A DNA stretch of 23,954 nucleotides from JBAQMG01 sp049302575 (GTDB lineage: Bacteria; Bacillota; Desulfitobacteriia; Desulfitobacteriales; Desulfitobacteriaceae): the NCBI GenBank assembly GCA_049302575.1, contig JBAQMG010000008.1, forward strand, positions 1 through 23,954, in the 5' to 3' direction. Shown piece after piece: positions 1 through 7,441 of this stretch (the first letter of the stretch is position 1; every line of letters begins with the position of its first letter). Under the pieces are notes generated by a model, which saw only the letters and a program-made list of their open reading frames with translations, was not told the origin of the DNA and searched no databases. A program made the translations under genes and the position numbers.

Positions 1-27
1 TTAAGATCAGCTCCTTAAAGTCTAACT

Positions 28-68
28 TAGAGTCTATAAAATGGGAATCCAGGAATTCTTAGACTCTA
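28..68. other. Inverted repeat in the glnS leader
   Basis: An 8-base arm TAGAGTCT (28-35) is matched by its exact complement AGACTCTA (61-68), with 25 bases between them. It lies about 100 bases before the glnS start and could be a leader hairpin or a weak terminator of an upstream gene. I see no T-box consensus and no U-run. The arm is short, so chance is possible. Confidence 0.25.
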
Positions 69-163
69 TGAATGTAATGAGCGTACTTCGTGAATACTCA
101 ATTTATGTGATATATCCAAAAACTTTCAGTAATTTTAAGATAATCAAGGAGGAAATTACCGAT

Positions 164-1912
164 ATGATGCCGAAAAATGAACAGATTATTAACGATGGGA
201 AAAATATAGAGGGGGCTACGCCTATTTCCACTAATCCTCCTTCAGGTTCTAACTTCATTCAAAATATTATAACGGAAGATTTGAAAGTTCAGAAAAATAA
301 CGGCCGCGTTCAGACTAGGTTTCCACCGGAACCCAATGGTTATCTCCATATAGGGCATGCCAAATCCATTTGTTTGAATTTTGGCTTGGCCAAGGAGAAC
401 AAGGGGCTCTGTAATTTGCGTTTTGACGATACCAATCCCAGTAAAGAAGATGTCGAATATGTAGATTCGATTAAAGAGGATGTCCACTGGCTGGGCTTTG
501 ATTGGGGCGATAGACAGTTTTATGCCTCGGATTATTTTGCTGATCTTTATGACTATGCTGTTCAGTTAATCAAAGAAGATAAGGCTTACGTATGCGACTT
601 GAGTGCGCAGGAAATAAGAGAATATAGGGGTTCTTTGACCGCACCAGGCAAAGAGAGCCCTTATCGTACTCGGTGTATTGCTGAGAACTTAGATCTCTTT
701 GGAAAAATGAAGGCTGGTGAATTTGCTGATGGTTCACGAGTACTTCGGGCTAAGATTGATATGGCCTCACCTAACCTGAATCTGCGTGATCCTGTACTTT
801 ATCGAATTCTAAGGGCGACGCATCATCGGACGGGTGATGAGTGGTGCATCTATCCAATGTACGACTATGCCCATCCTTTGTCTGATGCCCTGGAAAAAGT
901 CACTCATTCAATTTGCACCTTGGAATTTGAGGATCATCGTCCTTTGTATGACTGGGTATGTGAGGCGCTAAACCTAGAATGTCATCCCCAACAAATTGAG
1001 TTCGCTCGGTTAAATATAACGAACACTGTGATGAGCAAGCGCAAGCTGCGGTTATTCGTGGAACAGGGACATGTCGCTGGTTGGGACGATCCACGGATGC
1101 CGACGATCTCTGGTTTAAGACGACGCGGTTATACTCCGGAAGCCATTCGGGATTTCTGTGATCGGATTGGAGTTGCTAAGAGCAATAGTCTGGTCGATGT
1201 CGCTCTGTTGGAACACTGTATACGTGAGGACCTGAATACAAGGGCACCCCGAGTGATGGCAATACTACATCCTTTAAAGGTAATTATCGATAACTATCCT
1301 GCTGATCAAGTGGAAGAATTGACGGCAGAAAATAATCCGGAGAACCCTGAGATGGGCTCACGTAGGTTGCCTTTCTCCAGAGAACTGTATATTGAACGCG
1401 AAGATTTTATGGAAAATCCACCGAAGAAGTTCTTCCGGTTATCCCTTGGTCAAGAGGTACGCTTAAAACATGCCTTTATCATTAAATGTGTGGATGTCAT
1501 TAAAGATGAAAAAACCGGTGAAATAGTGGAGCTTCGTTGTACTTATGATTCCGAAACTCGAAGTGGCGGACCAGCGAGCGGGCGTAAGGTAAAGGGTACT
1601 TTGCACTGGGTTTCAGCTGCTCAGGCCTTAACTGCGCAGGTTCGTTTGTACGAATACCTGCTTTTAGAAGATGGCGCTGATGTAGAAGGGGAAAGTCAAG
1701 ATTTGGAGACAAATCTAAATCCTCATTCCTTAGAAATTTTAACGACTTGCCAAGTTGAACCAAGTTTAGCTGGTGCAAGTCCCGGTGAGCATTTTCAATT
1801 TTTAAGACACGGCTACTTTTGTGTAGATGCAGATTCCCAGAAGGGAGATTTAATATTTAACCGAACAGTTTCGTTGCGTGATACTTGGGGGAAGATAGTA
1901 CGTAATGCATAA
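164..1912 (+). CDS. glnS: Glutaminyl-tRNA synthetase
   Basis: This cytoplasmic class I aminoacyl-tRNA synthetase charges tRNA-Gln with glutamine. The ATP-binding signature HIGH is at residues 62-65 within PPEPNGYLHIGHAKS, and the KMSKS-type loop is VMSKRKL (M290-S291-K292). The C-terminal half is the anticodon-binding beta-barrel region, and 582 residues is close to the roughly 550 of bacterial GlnRS. The reading frame is open upstream to 41, but that part is not GlnRS-like. I start at the tandem ATGATG (164) because AAGGAGG stands at 146-152. An extra low-complexity stretch of about 40 residues precedes the catalytic core. Most Firmicutes lack GlnRS and make Gln-tRNA by transamidation with GatCAB, so this gene probably reached the lineage by horizontal transfer; that is inference from known phylogeny. 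It appears monocistronic. Confidence 0.96.
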   Translation: MMPKNEQIINDGKNIEGATPISTNPPSGSNFIQNIITEDLKVQKNNGRVQTRFPPEPNGYLHIGHAKSICLNFGLAKENKGLCNLRFDDTNPSKEDVEYVDSIKEDVHWLGFDWGDRQFYASDYFADLYDYAVQLIKEDKAYVCDLSAQEIREYRGSLTAPGKESPYRTRCIAENLDLFGKMKAGEFADGSRVLRAKIDMASPNLNLRDPVLYRILRATHHRTGDEWCIYPMYDYAHPLSDALEKVTHSICTLEFEDHRPLYDWVCEALNLECHPQQIEFARLNITNTVMSKRKLRLFVEQGHVAGWDDPRMPTISGLRRRGYTPEAIRDFCDRIGVAKSNSLVDVALLEHCIREDLNTRAPRVMAILHPLKVIIDNYPADQVEELTAENNPENPEMGSRRLPFSRELYIEREDFMENPPKKFFRLSLGQEVRLKHAFIIKCVDVIKDEKTGEIVELRCTYDSETRSGGPASGRKVKGTLHWVSAAQALTAQVRLYEYLLLEDGADVEGESQDLETNLNPHSLEILTTCQVEPSLAGASPGEHFQFLRHGYFCVDADSQKGDLIFNRTVSLRDTWGKIVRNA

Positions 1913-1988
1913 TTCATAATGAGATTTTGCTGCAGAAACCCCATTGTTGCAAGTCCAGCAAAATTGCATCCTGCGTCGGTAGTGTTCG

Positions 1989-2040
1989 TTTGGGGCTAGC
2001 GACTTCGGCGAAAGTCTCCACTGGAGACTTTCGTCCCAAA
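1989..2040. repeat. Strong hairpin, possible dispersed repeat
   Basis: The core 2009-2033 is a 12-base arm, one base, then the exact complement of the arm (CGAAAGTCTCCA / TGGAGACTTTCG). Flanking TTTGGG and CCCAAA extend the symmetry outwards. GACTT (2001-2005) can instead pair with AAGTC (2012-2016), so two exclusive folds exist. No U-run follows, so it does not look like a simple terminator. The rest of 1913-2180 shows no convincing gene. A REP- or MITE-like unit is an inference and would need other copies in the genome. Confidence 0.5.
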
Positions 2041-2185
2041 ACCCAAAAGCAATGATGAATGTGAACCCTTGGCGTGCTTAACGCTTTATCGTCTACGTTC
2101 AATGACGCAAATTACGCTACATGCTCTCTCCGCAATTGTTGCTTGATCTTTCTGCAGTGTGGTCATAATGAGAACAATCGGAAAA

Positions 2186-2236
2186 AGAAAAGTCCAAATC
2201 AGACTCGCGTAGTTAGCGAGAGATTCGGACTTTTCT
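2186..2236. terminator. Bidirectional terminator between glnS and radical SAM gene
   Basis: A long imperfect stem runs from AGAAAAGTCC (2186) through a GCGAG-containing tip to GGACTTTTCT (2236). The arms carry A-rich and T-rich flanks on both sides, so it can stop glnS transcription on the plus strand and the convergent radical SAM gene on the minus strand, whose transcript would end in a run of U and C. Confidence 0.7.
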
Positions 2237-2316
2237 TGGTAGTTCACTTCTTAGGTATTTATATTCTTAGGTTATGAAGAAGCATTGGTTGGGTTGGTAG
2301 TGTTAGTGCTGAAGAA

Positions 2317-3189
2317 TTAAAAGTAGCGAGAGTCAGGTTGGTTAAATTCATTTTCGGGTACTGTTAATTGCCGATCTAGGGTTTCCAGCATTTTTGCTTT
2401 ATCCCTGGGTATATTGCCATTGACCCAGACGAAATTTGAGACATGATCGCTAAAAAGTTCGGAAGGGCCTTCTAAATTTGCAATTAAGAGACGAGTTTCC
2501 TCCAAAGCCTCGTGGGGATTAAGCAAATGGAATTTTCCTTGTTGAAGGTCATCGTATAGTGGTGTTCTTTTAACAGGGCCGTAAGTACGTAAACGAATAA
2601 AATCCGGGTTGAAAGCATTCAGTACACGTGCACTTTCTAGGGCATGTTCTAGTGTGCGTTCTTGGCCGCCAATGCCGATCAGGATATATTCACTCAGTTC
2701 AATACCAGCTTCTCTTACCTTGAGACCATTTTCAATCATTTCTGCGGCTGTGAAGCCTTTTTTAATTCTACGGAGAATCTCATCATCGCCACTCTCCATT
2801 CCAGAATGGATGCGGCTCAGCCCTGACTCTTTCAGAAGGCGAAACTCCGGCAGCGTTTTTAATTTGAGGAATTTTGCGGAGCCATAGACAGTCATCCGCA
2901 TTAGGTAAGGAAACATTTCTCGGGCATAGTTCAGGATTTCTATAAGTTGGTCTGTCTTCATGAGAATCGTATTCCCATCAGGGAAAAAGATCGACTGAAT
3001 TTTGTTGCCGTAATGATCACGGGCCATGAGCAGGTCCTCTTTTATATCGGCTACAGACCGAATGCGAAATTTCTTACTCTGATACATACCACAAAAGGTA
3101 CATTTATTATGAGGGCAACCGATCGTTGCTTGGATAAGCAAACTTTCGGCTTCGCTGGGTGGACGATAGACTGTTCCTTCGTAACGCAT
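2317..3189 (-). CDS. Radical SAM protein of unknown substrate
   Basis: A 290-residue radical S-adenosylmethionine protein of the Elp3/MiaB-like fold. The iron-sulfur motif lies near the N-terminus in IGCPHNKCTFCGMY: C25, C30 and C33, spaced CX4CX2C rather than the usual CX3CX2C. I recall this spacing from a common, uncharacterised Firmicutes family whose members begin with MRYEGxxYRPPSEA. The glycine-rich ILIGIGGQERT segment and a GMESGDDEIL motif also fit the radical SAM barrel. A TTG directly before the ATG is in frame, but it leaves only three bases after the AGGAGG, so I use the ATG at 3189 (six bases). No partner gene is adjacent; the neighbour upstream is divergent. The substrate is unknown. 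Confidence 0.85.
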   Translation of the reverse strand: MRYEGTVYRPPSEAESLLIQATIGCPHNKCTFCGMYQSKKFRIRSVADIKEDLLMARDHYGNKIQSIFFPDGNTILMKTDQLIEILNYAREMFPYLMRMTVYGSAKFLKLKTLPEFRLLKESGLSRIHSGMESGDDEILRRIKKGFTAAEMIENGLKVREAGIELSEYILIGIGGQERTLEHALESARVLNAFNPDFIRLRTYGPVKRTPLYDDLQQGKFHLLNPHEALEETRLLIANLEGPSELFSDHVSNFVWVNGNIPRDKAKMLETLDRQLTVPENEFNQPDSRYF

Positions 3190-3349
3190 CAAATGCCTCC
3201 TCTCATGTCTAATTGTATCTCAATTTTTTCCCAGGGTAAAATAATATCTTTATTGATAAACTTGGGGTTAAGTTAAATGACATGGTTTTGCGATGGAATG
3301 GCGCGATTATTCAAGAGCAATAGAATAGGAAAGTTAGGAGGGGTAGATC

Positions 3350-4192
3350 TTGAGTTTAACAAATTATCATACCCATAGTCGCTTTTGTGATGGAGAAGGA
3401 GAACCAGAAAGCTATGTTAAAGAAGCTCTAAGTTGCGGATTTGATGCTCTTGGGTTCTCTAGTCATGCCCCTTTGCCCTTTTATCAATCCTTTGTTATGG
3501 GAAACTCAAATCTTAAACTTTATTGTGATCTGATCAATCAGCTTAAGGCAAAGTATAAAGGGATGATCCAGATTTATTTGGGTTTAGAAGTTGACTATGT
3601 TCCGGAGGTAATTGGCCCAAGTTCACCACAATTTCGGGACCTTGGCTTAGACTATACTATCGGATCGATTCATTTGATGAAAAACCCCGAAAATAGCGAG
3701 TACCTGTGTGTGGATGAAAGTGCAAGCGCGTTTAAAAAACTTCTTCAGGAAGTTTTCAAGGGAGATGTAGAAAAGTACATCACTCATTATTATACTTTGA
3801 TTCGACAGATGATTAGGGAACACAACCCAAGTATTATAGGACATTTGGATTTAGTTAAAAAGTTTAATAGTAACAATGAGTTTTTTCGAGAAGATGAAAA
3901 ATGGTACATGGACGAAGTCTATCAAACCTTAAATACTATTGCAGCCGCCAGTTCGGTTTTGGAAATTAATACTGGTGGAATTTCTAGAGGTTATATCAAG
4001 TCAGTCTACCCTAGTACGTGGATCTTAAAAGAAGCTCAAAGGTTGGGTATCCCGATTATTTTGAGCTCTGATGCGCATTCACCGAAGTTTATCAAGGCTT
4101 ATTTTGAACAAGCCATCGAAATCGCGCAGGGGGTAGGGTATTCAAGTCAACGAAGAGTAATTAATGGTGGTTGGAACGATACATTACTTTGA
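3350..4192 (+). CDS. Histidinol-phosphatase, PHP family
   Basis: A 280-residue PHP-domain phosphoesterase of the HisJ/HisK type, which removes phosphate from histidinol phosphate in histidine biosynthesis. Metal-binding motifs are visible: H7-T-H9 with D14, H39 in FSSHAPLPF, E in GLEVDYVPE, H in GSIHLM, HLD in IGHLDLVKKF, and the C-terminal SSDAHSP. The start is TTG, with AGGAGGGG at 3336-3343 six bases upstream. The gene stands alone with respect to other his genes, so a different phosphoester substrate cannot be excluded. The next CDS begins 65 bases after the stop and is probably co-transcribed. Confidence 0.88.
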   Translation: MSLTNYHTHSRFCDGEGEPESYVKEALSCGFDALGFSSHAPLPFYQSFVMGNSNLKLYCDLINQLKAKYKGMIQIYLGLEVDYVPEVIGPSSPQFRDLGLDYTIGSIHLMKNPENSEYLCVDESASAFKKLLQEVFKGDVEKYITHYYTLIRQMIREHNPSIIGHLDLVKKFNSNNEFFREDEKWYMDEVYQTLNTIAAASSVLEINTGGISRGYIKSVYPSTWILKEAQRLGIPIILSSDAHSPKFIKAYFEQAIEIAQGVGYSSQRRVINGGWNDTLL

Positions 4193-4257
4193 AGATTGTT
4201 AAGCTAAGCAAGGTCAATTCGGAATATGCGCTTTATAGAGGAACAAGGAGTAAGCGA

Positions 4258-4980
4258 ATGGGACAAATAAAGGTGGAAGATGTCGTGATCCCCTTTGAGA
4301 CTAGAATAAGTACCCGTGCTCAAAGAATTATAATTTCTATAATTAGAGGGCAGGTTAAAGTATCAGTGCCTAGAGGGGTTACAGATCGACAAGTGGAGAA
4401 GTTTGTCTTGACTAAGCAAGAGTGGATCTATGAGCATTGGCGGCAGTATCAAGCACAACAAACGCTTCGAGTTCAGAAGGAATACAAATCTGGCCAAGAG
4501 TTCCCCTACCGTGGCAGGAACTTGACAATCCTAGTTGAGGAGTATGATGGAAAAACGATTGGCGTTAAATTAATTCAGAATACGCTAGGGATTTATTTCC
4601 CTAAGACAACCCCGCTTGAGGAACGTTCCAGATATATCAAAGAGGCATTAATTTATTGGTATAAGACTCAAGCTAGGATAATTTTCCAAGATAAGTTAGA
4701 TCATTATGCCGCGATCATGGGCGTAGAATATAAGGGGTTAAGAATTAAGGAACAAAAGACTAAATGGGGGAGTTGTTCTGCCCGAGGAAATATTAACCTT
4801 AACTGGAAGGTAGTAATGGCCCCAGAAGCTGTGATCGATTACTTAATCATCCATGAACTTGCCCATTTAAAGTTTTTAAACCATTCACAGGATTTTTGGT
4901 ACGTTGTGGCTAATTATATGGTAGATTATAAGCAGTGGAAAAAATGGCTTAAAGAGCATGGCCGAGATTTAGAGATGTAG
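4258..4980 (+). CDS. YgjP-like zinc metalloprotease-fold protein (DUF45)
   Basis: A 240-residue protein of the YgjP/UPF0758-unrelated M48-like DUF45 family, soluble and without a signal peptide. The zinc site is HELAH (H199, E200, H203) followed by LNHSQDFW, where H209 is the likely third ligand; the family motif KTKWGSCSARGNINLNW precedes it. Proteolytic activity is inferred from the fold only; the family's physiological role is poorly known. The frame is open back to 4171 and would overlap the phosphatase gene. I prefer the ATG at 4258 because AAGGAG lies at 4245-4250, seven bases upstream, and family members begin near here. It sits in a short plus-strand cluster with the PHP gene before it and a YaiI-type gene 13 bases after it. 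Confidence 0.87.
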   Translation: MGQIKVEDVVIPFETRISTRAQRIIISIIRGQVKVSVPRGVTDRQVEKFVLTKQEWIYEHWRQYQAQQTLRVQKEYKSGQEFPYRGRNLTILVEEYDGKTIGVKLIQNTLGIYFPKTTPLEERSRYIKEALIYWYKTQARIIFQDKLDHYAAIMGVEYKGLRIKEQKTKWGSCSARGNINLNWKVVMAPEAVIDYLIIHELAHLKFLNHSQDFWYVVANYMVDYKQWKKWLKEHGRDLEM

Positions 4981-4993
4981 GGGTTTAGGTTAA

Positions 4994-5431
4994 ATGAAGA
5001 TAATTATAGATGCTGACGCCTGCCCAAGGACTGTACTGCAAATTTGCCTAAAGCTAGGTCGAGATTATGGCGTGCCAGTTTGGACTGTGGCTAGCTTTAA
5101 CCATAATATTGAATCTGATCATCATATCGTCGTAGGAAATTATCCCCAAGAAGCGGATTTAAAGGTGATGAACCTAACCATCGCGGGGGATGTTGCTGTA
5201 ACCCAGGACTGGGGTCTAGCGGCTATGTTATTGGGTAAGAAAGCTAAATGTTTGAGCCCATATGGCAAAGAATTTGCCTCAGATACAATAGAGTTTTTAA
5301 TGGAGGAGAGAGAGCTGAAAGCACGACTTCGGCGGGGTGGTACAAGAACTAAGGGTCCTAAGAAAAGAACGCTTGAAGATGACCGGAGGTTTGAGGTTTG
5401 TCTACATAAGATGATCCGGCAAGAGGGATAG
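4994..5431 (+). CDS. YaiI/YqxD family protein (UPF0178, DUF188)
   Basis: A 145-residue member of the UPF0178 family. The hallmark N-terminal IIIDADACP (D6, D8, C10) and the middle VTQDWGLAAMLL are present, as is the basic tail RLRRGGTRTKGPKKR. The acidic residues resemble the PIN/NYN nuclease arrangement, so an RNA-acting role has been suggested, but the function is not established. Length is normal for the family. The ribosome binding site is weak (a GGGGTTTAGG stretch ahead of the ATG), which fits translation coupled to the gene 13 bases upstream. The strong terminator at 5438 ends the cluster only seven bases after the stop codon. Confidence 0.9.
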   Translation: MKIIIDADACPRTVLQICLKLGRDYGVPVWTVASFNHNIESDHHIVVGNYPQEADLKVMNLTIAGDVAVTQDWGLAAMLLGKKAKCLSPYGKEFASDTIEFLMEERELKARLRRGGTRTKGPKKRTLEDDRRFEVCLHKMIRQEG

Positions 5432-5437
5432 ATTTAG

Positions 5438-5485
5438 ATAAAAGTTGTGTACCTGAAAGCAAGCATTCAGGTACACAACTTTTAT
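5438..5485. terminator. Perfect 20-bp-stem terminator
   Basis: The arms 5438-5457 and 5466-5485 are exact reverse complements over 20 bases with an 8-base loop (AGCAAGCA). The 3' arm ends in ACTTTTAT and, on the other strand, the same run appears, so it can work both ways. It begins just after the UPF0178 stop codon. The following stretch 5486-5753 holds no gene I can support, only the repeat tract at 5645-5707 and a lone TATAAT at 5637-5642 without a clear -35. Confidence 0.85.
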
Positions 5486-5644
5486 CATGTTAGGAGAGAA
5501 GACTCCCATTCTCTACAGGTGAGAGATAAATCGCCGTCCTCAAATACTCTTTGCGAACAGATGTTCCACGGCAGATCTATCTGTGGTAAAATAGGTCTGA
5601 TGTATAGATTCTGGGGAGGTTCACTCCGTTCTTAGGTATAATGT

Positions 5645-5707
5645 AGAAGACAGAAGACAGAAGACATAATGGCAGAAGTCGAGGTTCTGACGTCGAGCAT
5701 CGAGCAT
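5645..5707 (+). repeat. Heptanucleotide tandem repeats upstream of rmuC
   Basis: Three exact head-to-tail copies of AGAAGAC occupy 5645-5665. After a linker that contains CAGAAGTCGAGG come two exact copies of CGAGCAT (5694-5707). The period is seven throughout. The tract ends about 45 bases before the rmuC start. A second tract of the same plan lies directly after rmuC. Confidence 0.75.
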
Positions 5708-5753
5708 CTAACCTCGCGTAATTTGCCTCGCTAAAGAAGGAAGTGAATTGTTC

Positions 5754-7277
5754 ATGGATAATGTAAGACCATTTTTGCTATTGGGGCTAGGATTTGTTAT
5801 AGGTGGATTTCTTGTTTGGTTGATAGTTAAGTCGAGGCTTCAAGGAAGCTTTGACAGGGCTATGGCTAAAGGGGAGGCCGAGCAGGGCATCTTAGTTGAA
5901 CGACTTCAGAGTAAGGAACTGCAACTTCAAGAATCCCAACAACTCTTTCATAAAGGGCTTATAGAGATAGAGTTACTAAGGGTAGAATTGAAATCAGAGT
6001 CGGCTAAACGTTCCGGTGCTGAGGAAAAAAACACCCGGATTCCGGAACTTGAAACAATGGTTAAGTCAGGAGAGTCACGAATTATTATATTTCAAGAGGA
6101 AAAAAGTGCTTTGCGCTCCAAACTTTCTGAATTGGACACCAGACTTGCTGAGGAACGTAAAGCCTCAGGGGAAAAGTTAGCCCTTTTAAACGAGGCGCAA
6201 GAAAAATTATCGGATGCCTTTAAAGCACTTTCAGCTGAGGCCCTACATACTAATAACCAATCTTTTTTGGAGTTGGCCCAGATATCCTTGGCCAAATTTC
6301 AGGAGGGTGCTAAAAGCGATTTAGAGACGCGACAAGTAGCCATTGATGGTCTCGTTAAGCCCTTAAAAGAATCGTTAGAAAAGGTTGATGTTAAGCTTCA
6401 GGAAATTGAAAAAACCCGTACAAGTGCTTATGTAAGTCTTACTGAACAAGTTAAATCCTTAGCTCTTACTCAGGGGCAATTACAATTGGAAACCTCGAAT
6501 TTAGTTAGGGCTTTACGTGCTCCGGTAGTGCGTGGGCGTTGGGGTGAAATCCAACTACAAAGAGTCGTTGAAATGGCCGGAATGTTAGAGTATTGCGATT
6601 TTAATCAACAGACCTCTGTTAATACAGAGAGGGGGCGTTTGCGCCCGGATATGATGATCCGACTTCCTAATAACCGTGAAATTGTCGTGGATTCCAAGGC
6701 GCCCTTGCAAGCTTATCTGGAGGCTCTAGAAGCCCCTGATGAGGCAACACGGGTGGCAAGACTTAAGGACCACGCTCGTCAAGTTCGCACGCATCTTACT
6801 CAATTAGGTGCCAAGAGTTATTGGGAACAGTTTGAGTCATCGCCGGAGTTTGTGGTATTGTTTTTACCCGGAGAAACCTTTTTTAGTGCCGCATTAGAGC
6901 AAGATTCTAGTTTGATTGAGTTTGGAGTAGGTCAGAAGGTTATCTTGGCTACACCGACAACACTTATTGCCTTACTAAAGGCTGTAGCCTACGGTTGGCG
7001 GCAAGAAAAAATTGCTGAAAATGCTGAGGCAATCAGTAAATTAGGCAGAGAGCTTTATGATCGAGTGAGAGTTTTTGCCAACTATTTTGGGGATGTTCGT
7101 AAAGGGTTAGATGGAGCAGTAGAAGCCTATAATAAAGCGGTCGGCTCTTTAGAAGGACGGGTTTTGGTATCTGCTCGGAAACTTAAGGACCTTGGCGCAG
7201 CAACCAAGGAGGATATTAAAGTAATAGAGGTGATTGACACGTCTACCCGCTCTCTTCAGGCAGAAGAACTACTGTAA
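5754..7277 (+). CDS. rmuC: DNA recombination protein RmuC
   Basis: RmuC-family protein of 507 residues, thought to limit inversions at short inverted repeats in Escherichia coli and related to PD-(D/E)XK nucleases. One membrane-spanning helix (about residues 7-26, FLLLGLGFVIGGFLVWLIV) is followed by a long coiled coil (about 30-150) rich in Glu, Lys and Leu, then the RmuC domain with VRGRWGEIQLQRVVEMAGM, RPDMMIRLPN and VVDSKAPLQAYLEA. It is therefore expected to be membrane-tethered with a cytoplasmic domain. An in-frame TTG at 5748 lies only a few bases from AAGGAAG; the ATG at 5754 is the better start. It is monocistronic and flanked on both sides by heptad repeats. There is no clear terminator after it. 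Confidence 0.94.
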   Translation: MDNVRPFLLLGLGFVIGGFLVWLIVKSRLQGSFDRAMAKGEAEQGILVERLQSKELQLQESQQLFHKGLIEIELLRVELKSESAKRSGAEEKNTRIPELETMVKSGESRIIIFQEEKSALRSKLSELDTRLAEERKASGEKLALLNEAQEKLSDAFKALSAEALHTNNQSFLELAQISLAKFQEGAKSDLETRQVAIDGLVKPLKESLEKVDVKLQEIEKTRTSAYVSLTEQVKSLALTQGQLQLETSNLVRALRAPVVRGRWGEIQLQRVVEMAGMLEYCDFNQQTSVNTERGRLRPDMMIRLPNNREIVVDSKAPLQAYLEALEAPDEATRVARLKDHARQVRTHLTQLGAKSYWEQFESSPEFVVLFLPGETFFSAALEQDSSLIEFGVGQKVILATPTTLIALLKAVAYGWRQEKIAENAEAISKLGRELYDRVRVFANYFGDVRKGLDGAVEAYNKAVGSLEGRVLVSARKLKDLGAATKEDIKVIEVIDTSTRSLQAEELL

Positions 7278-7282
7278 CAGAG

Positions 7283-7372
7283 GTCAGAAGTCAGAAGTCA
7301 GATTGAGGTCGGATATCGGATTTCGAACATCGAACATCGGACATCGGACATCGGATTTCGAACATCGAACAT
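7283..7372 (+). repeat. Heptanucleotide repeat array downstream of rmuC
   Basis: GTCAGAA is repeated from 7283 to 7296 with a partial third copy. From 7310 to 7372 there are nine consecutive 7-base units, 63 bases with no slippage, all starting with CG: two CGGAT-type units, two CGAACAT, two CGGACAT, one CGGATTT and two CGAACAT. The array ends some 20 bases before the start codon of the broken amidohydrolase gene. The purine-rich heptads followed by CG-starting heptads repeat the layout at 5645-5707. Confidence 0.85.
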
Positions 7373-7392
7373 ATTAAAGGAGTTGTTAAAAC

Positions 7393-7440
7393 GTGAAACC
7401 AACTAAACTATTAGATTTTCATGCACATTTCCCTGCTAAA
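7393..7440 (+). pseudogene. Amidohydrolase-like gene, N-terminal stub only
   Basis: GTG at 7393 has a good ribosome binding site (AAAGGAG, about 10 bases upstream) and encodes VKPTKLLDFHAHFPAK. The DFHAHF segment is the first metal-binding motif of amidohydrolases of the metal-dependent hydrolase superfamily. After about 16 codons the sequence becomes the complement of the RelE gene end; the frame goes on to a stop at 7564 but those residues only mirror the toxin gene. No continuation is found beyond the toxin module, so the rest was deleted or lies elsewhere. The family assignment rests on a very short stretch. Confidence 0.6.
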
Positions 7441-7441
7441 G

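Noticed and set aside
41..163. Extended N-terminus of glnS from the ATG at 41
   Set aside because: The residues are not GlnRS-like, there is no ribosome binding site at 41, and AAGGAGG at 146-152 points to the ATG at 164.
4171..4257. Earlier start of the YgjP-like gene overlapping the phosphatase
   Set aside because: AAGGAG at 4245-4250 serves the ATG at 4258; the extra residues do not resemble the family.
5447..5635. Small open frame after the UPF0178 terminator
   Set aside because: It starts inside the terminator stem, has no ribosome binding site and no recognisable protein features.
5637..5642. TATAAT as the rmuC promoter
   Set aside because: No acceptable -35 at 16-18 bases upstream.
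5645..7372. Heptad tracts as a CRISPR array
   Set aside because: Period of seven bases without spacers; no cas genes in the window.
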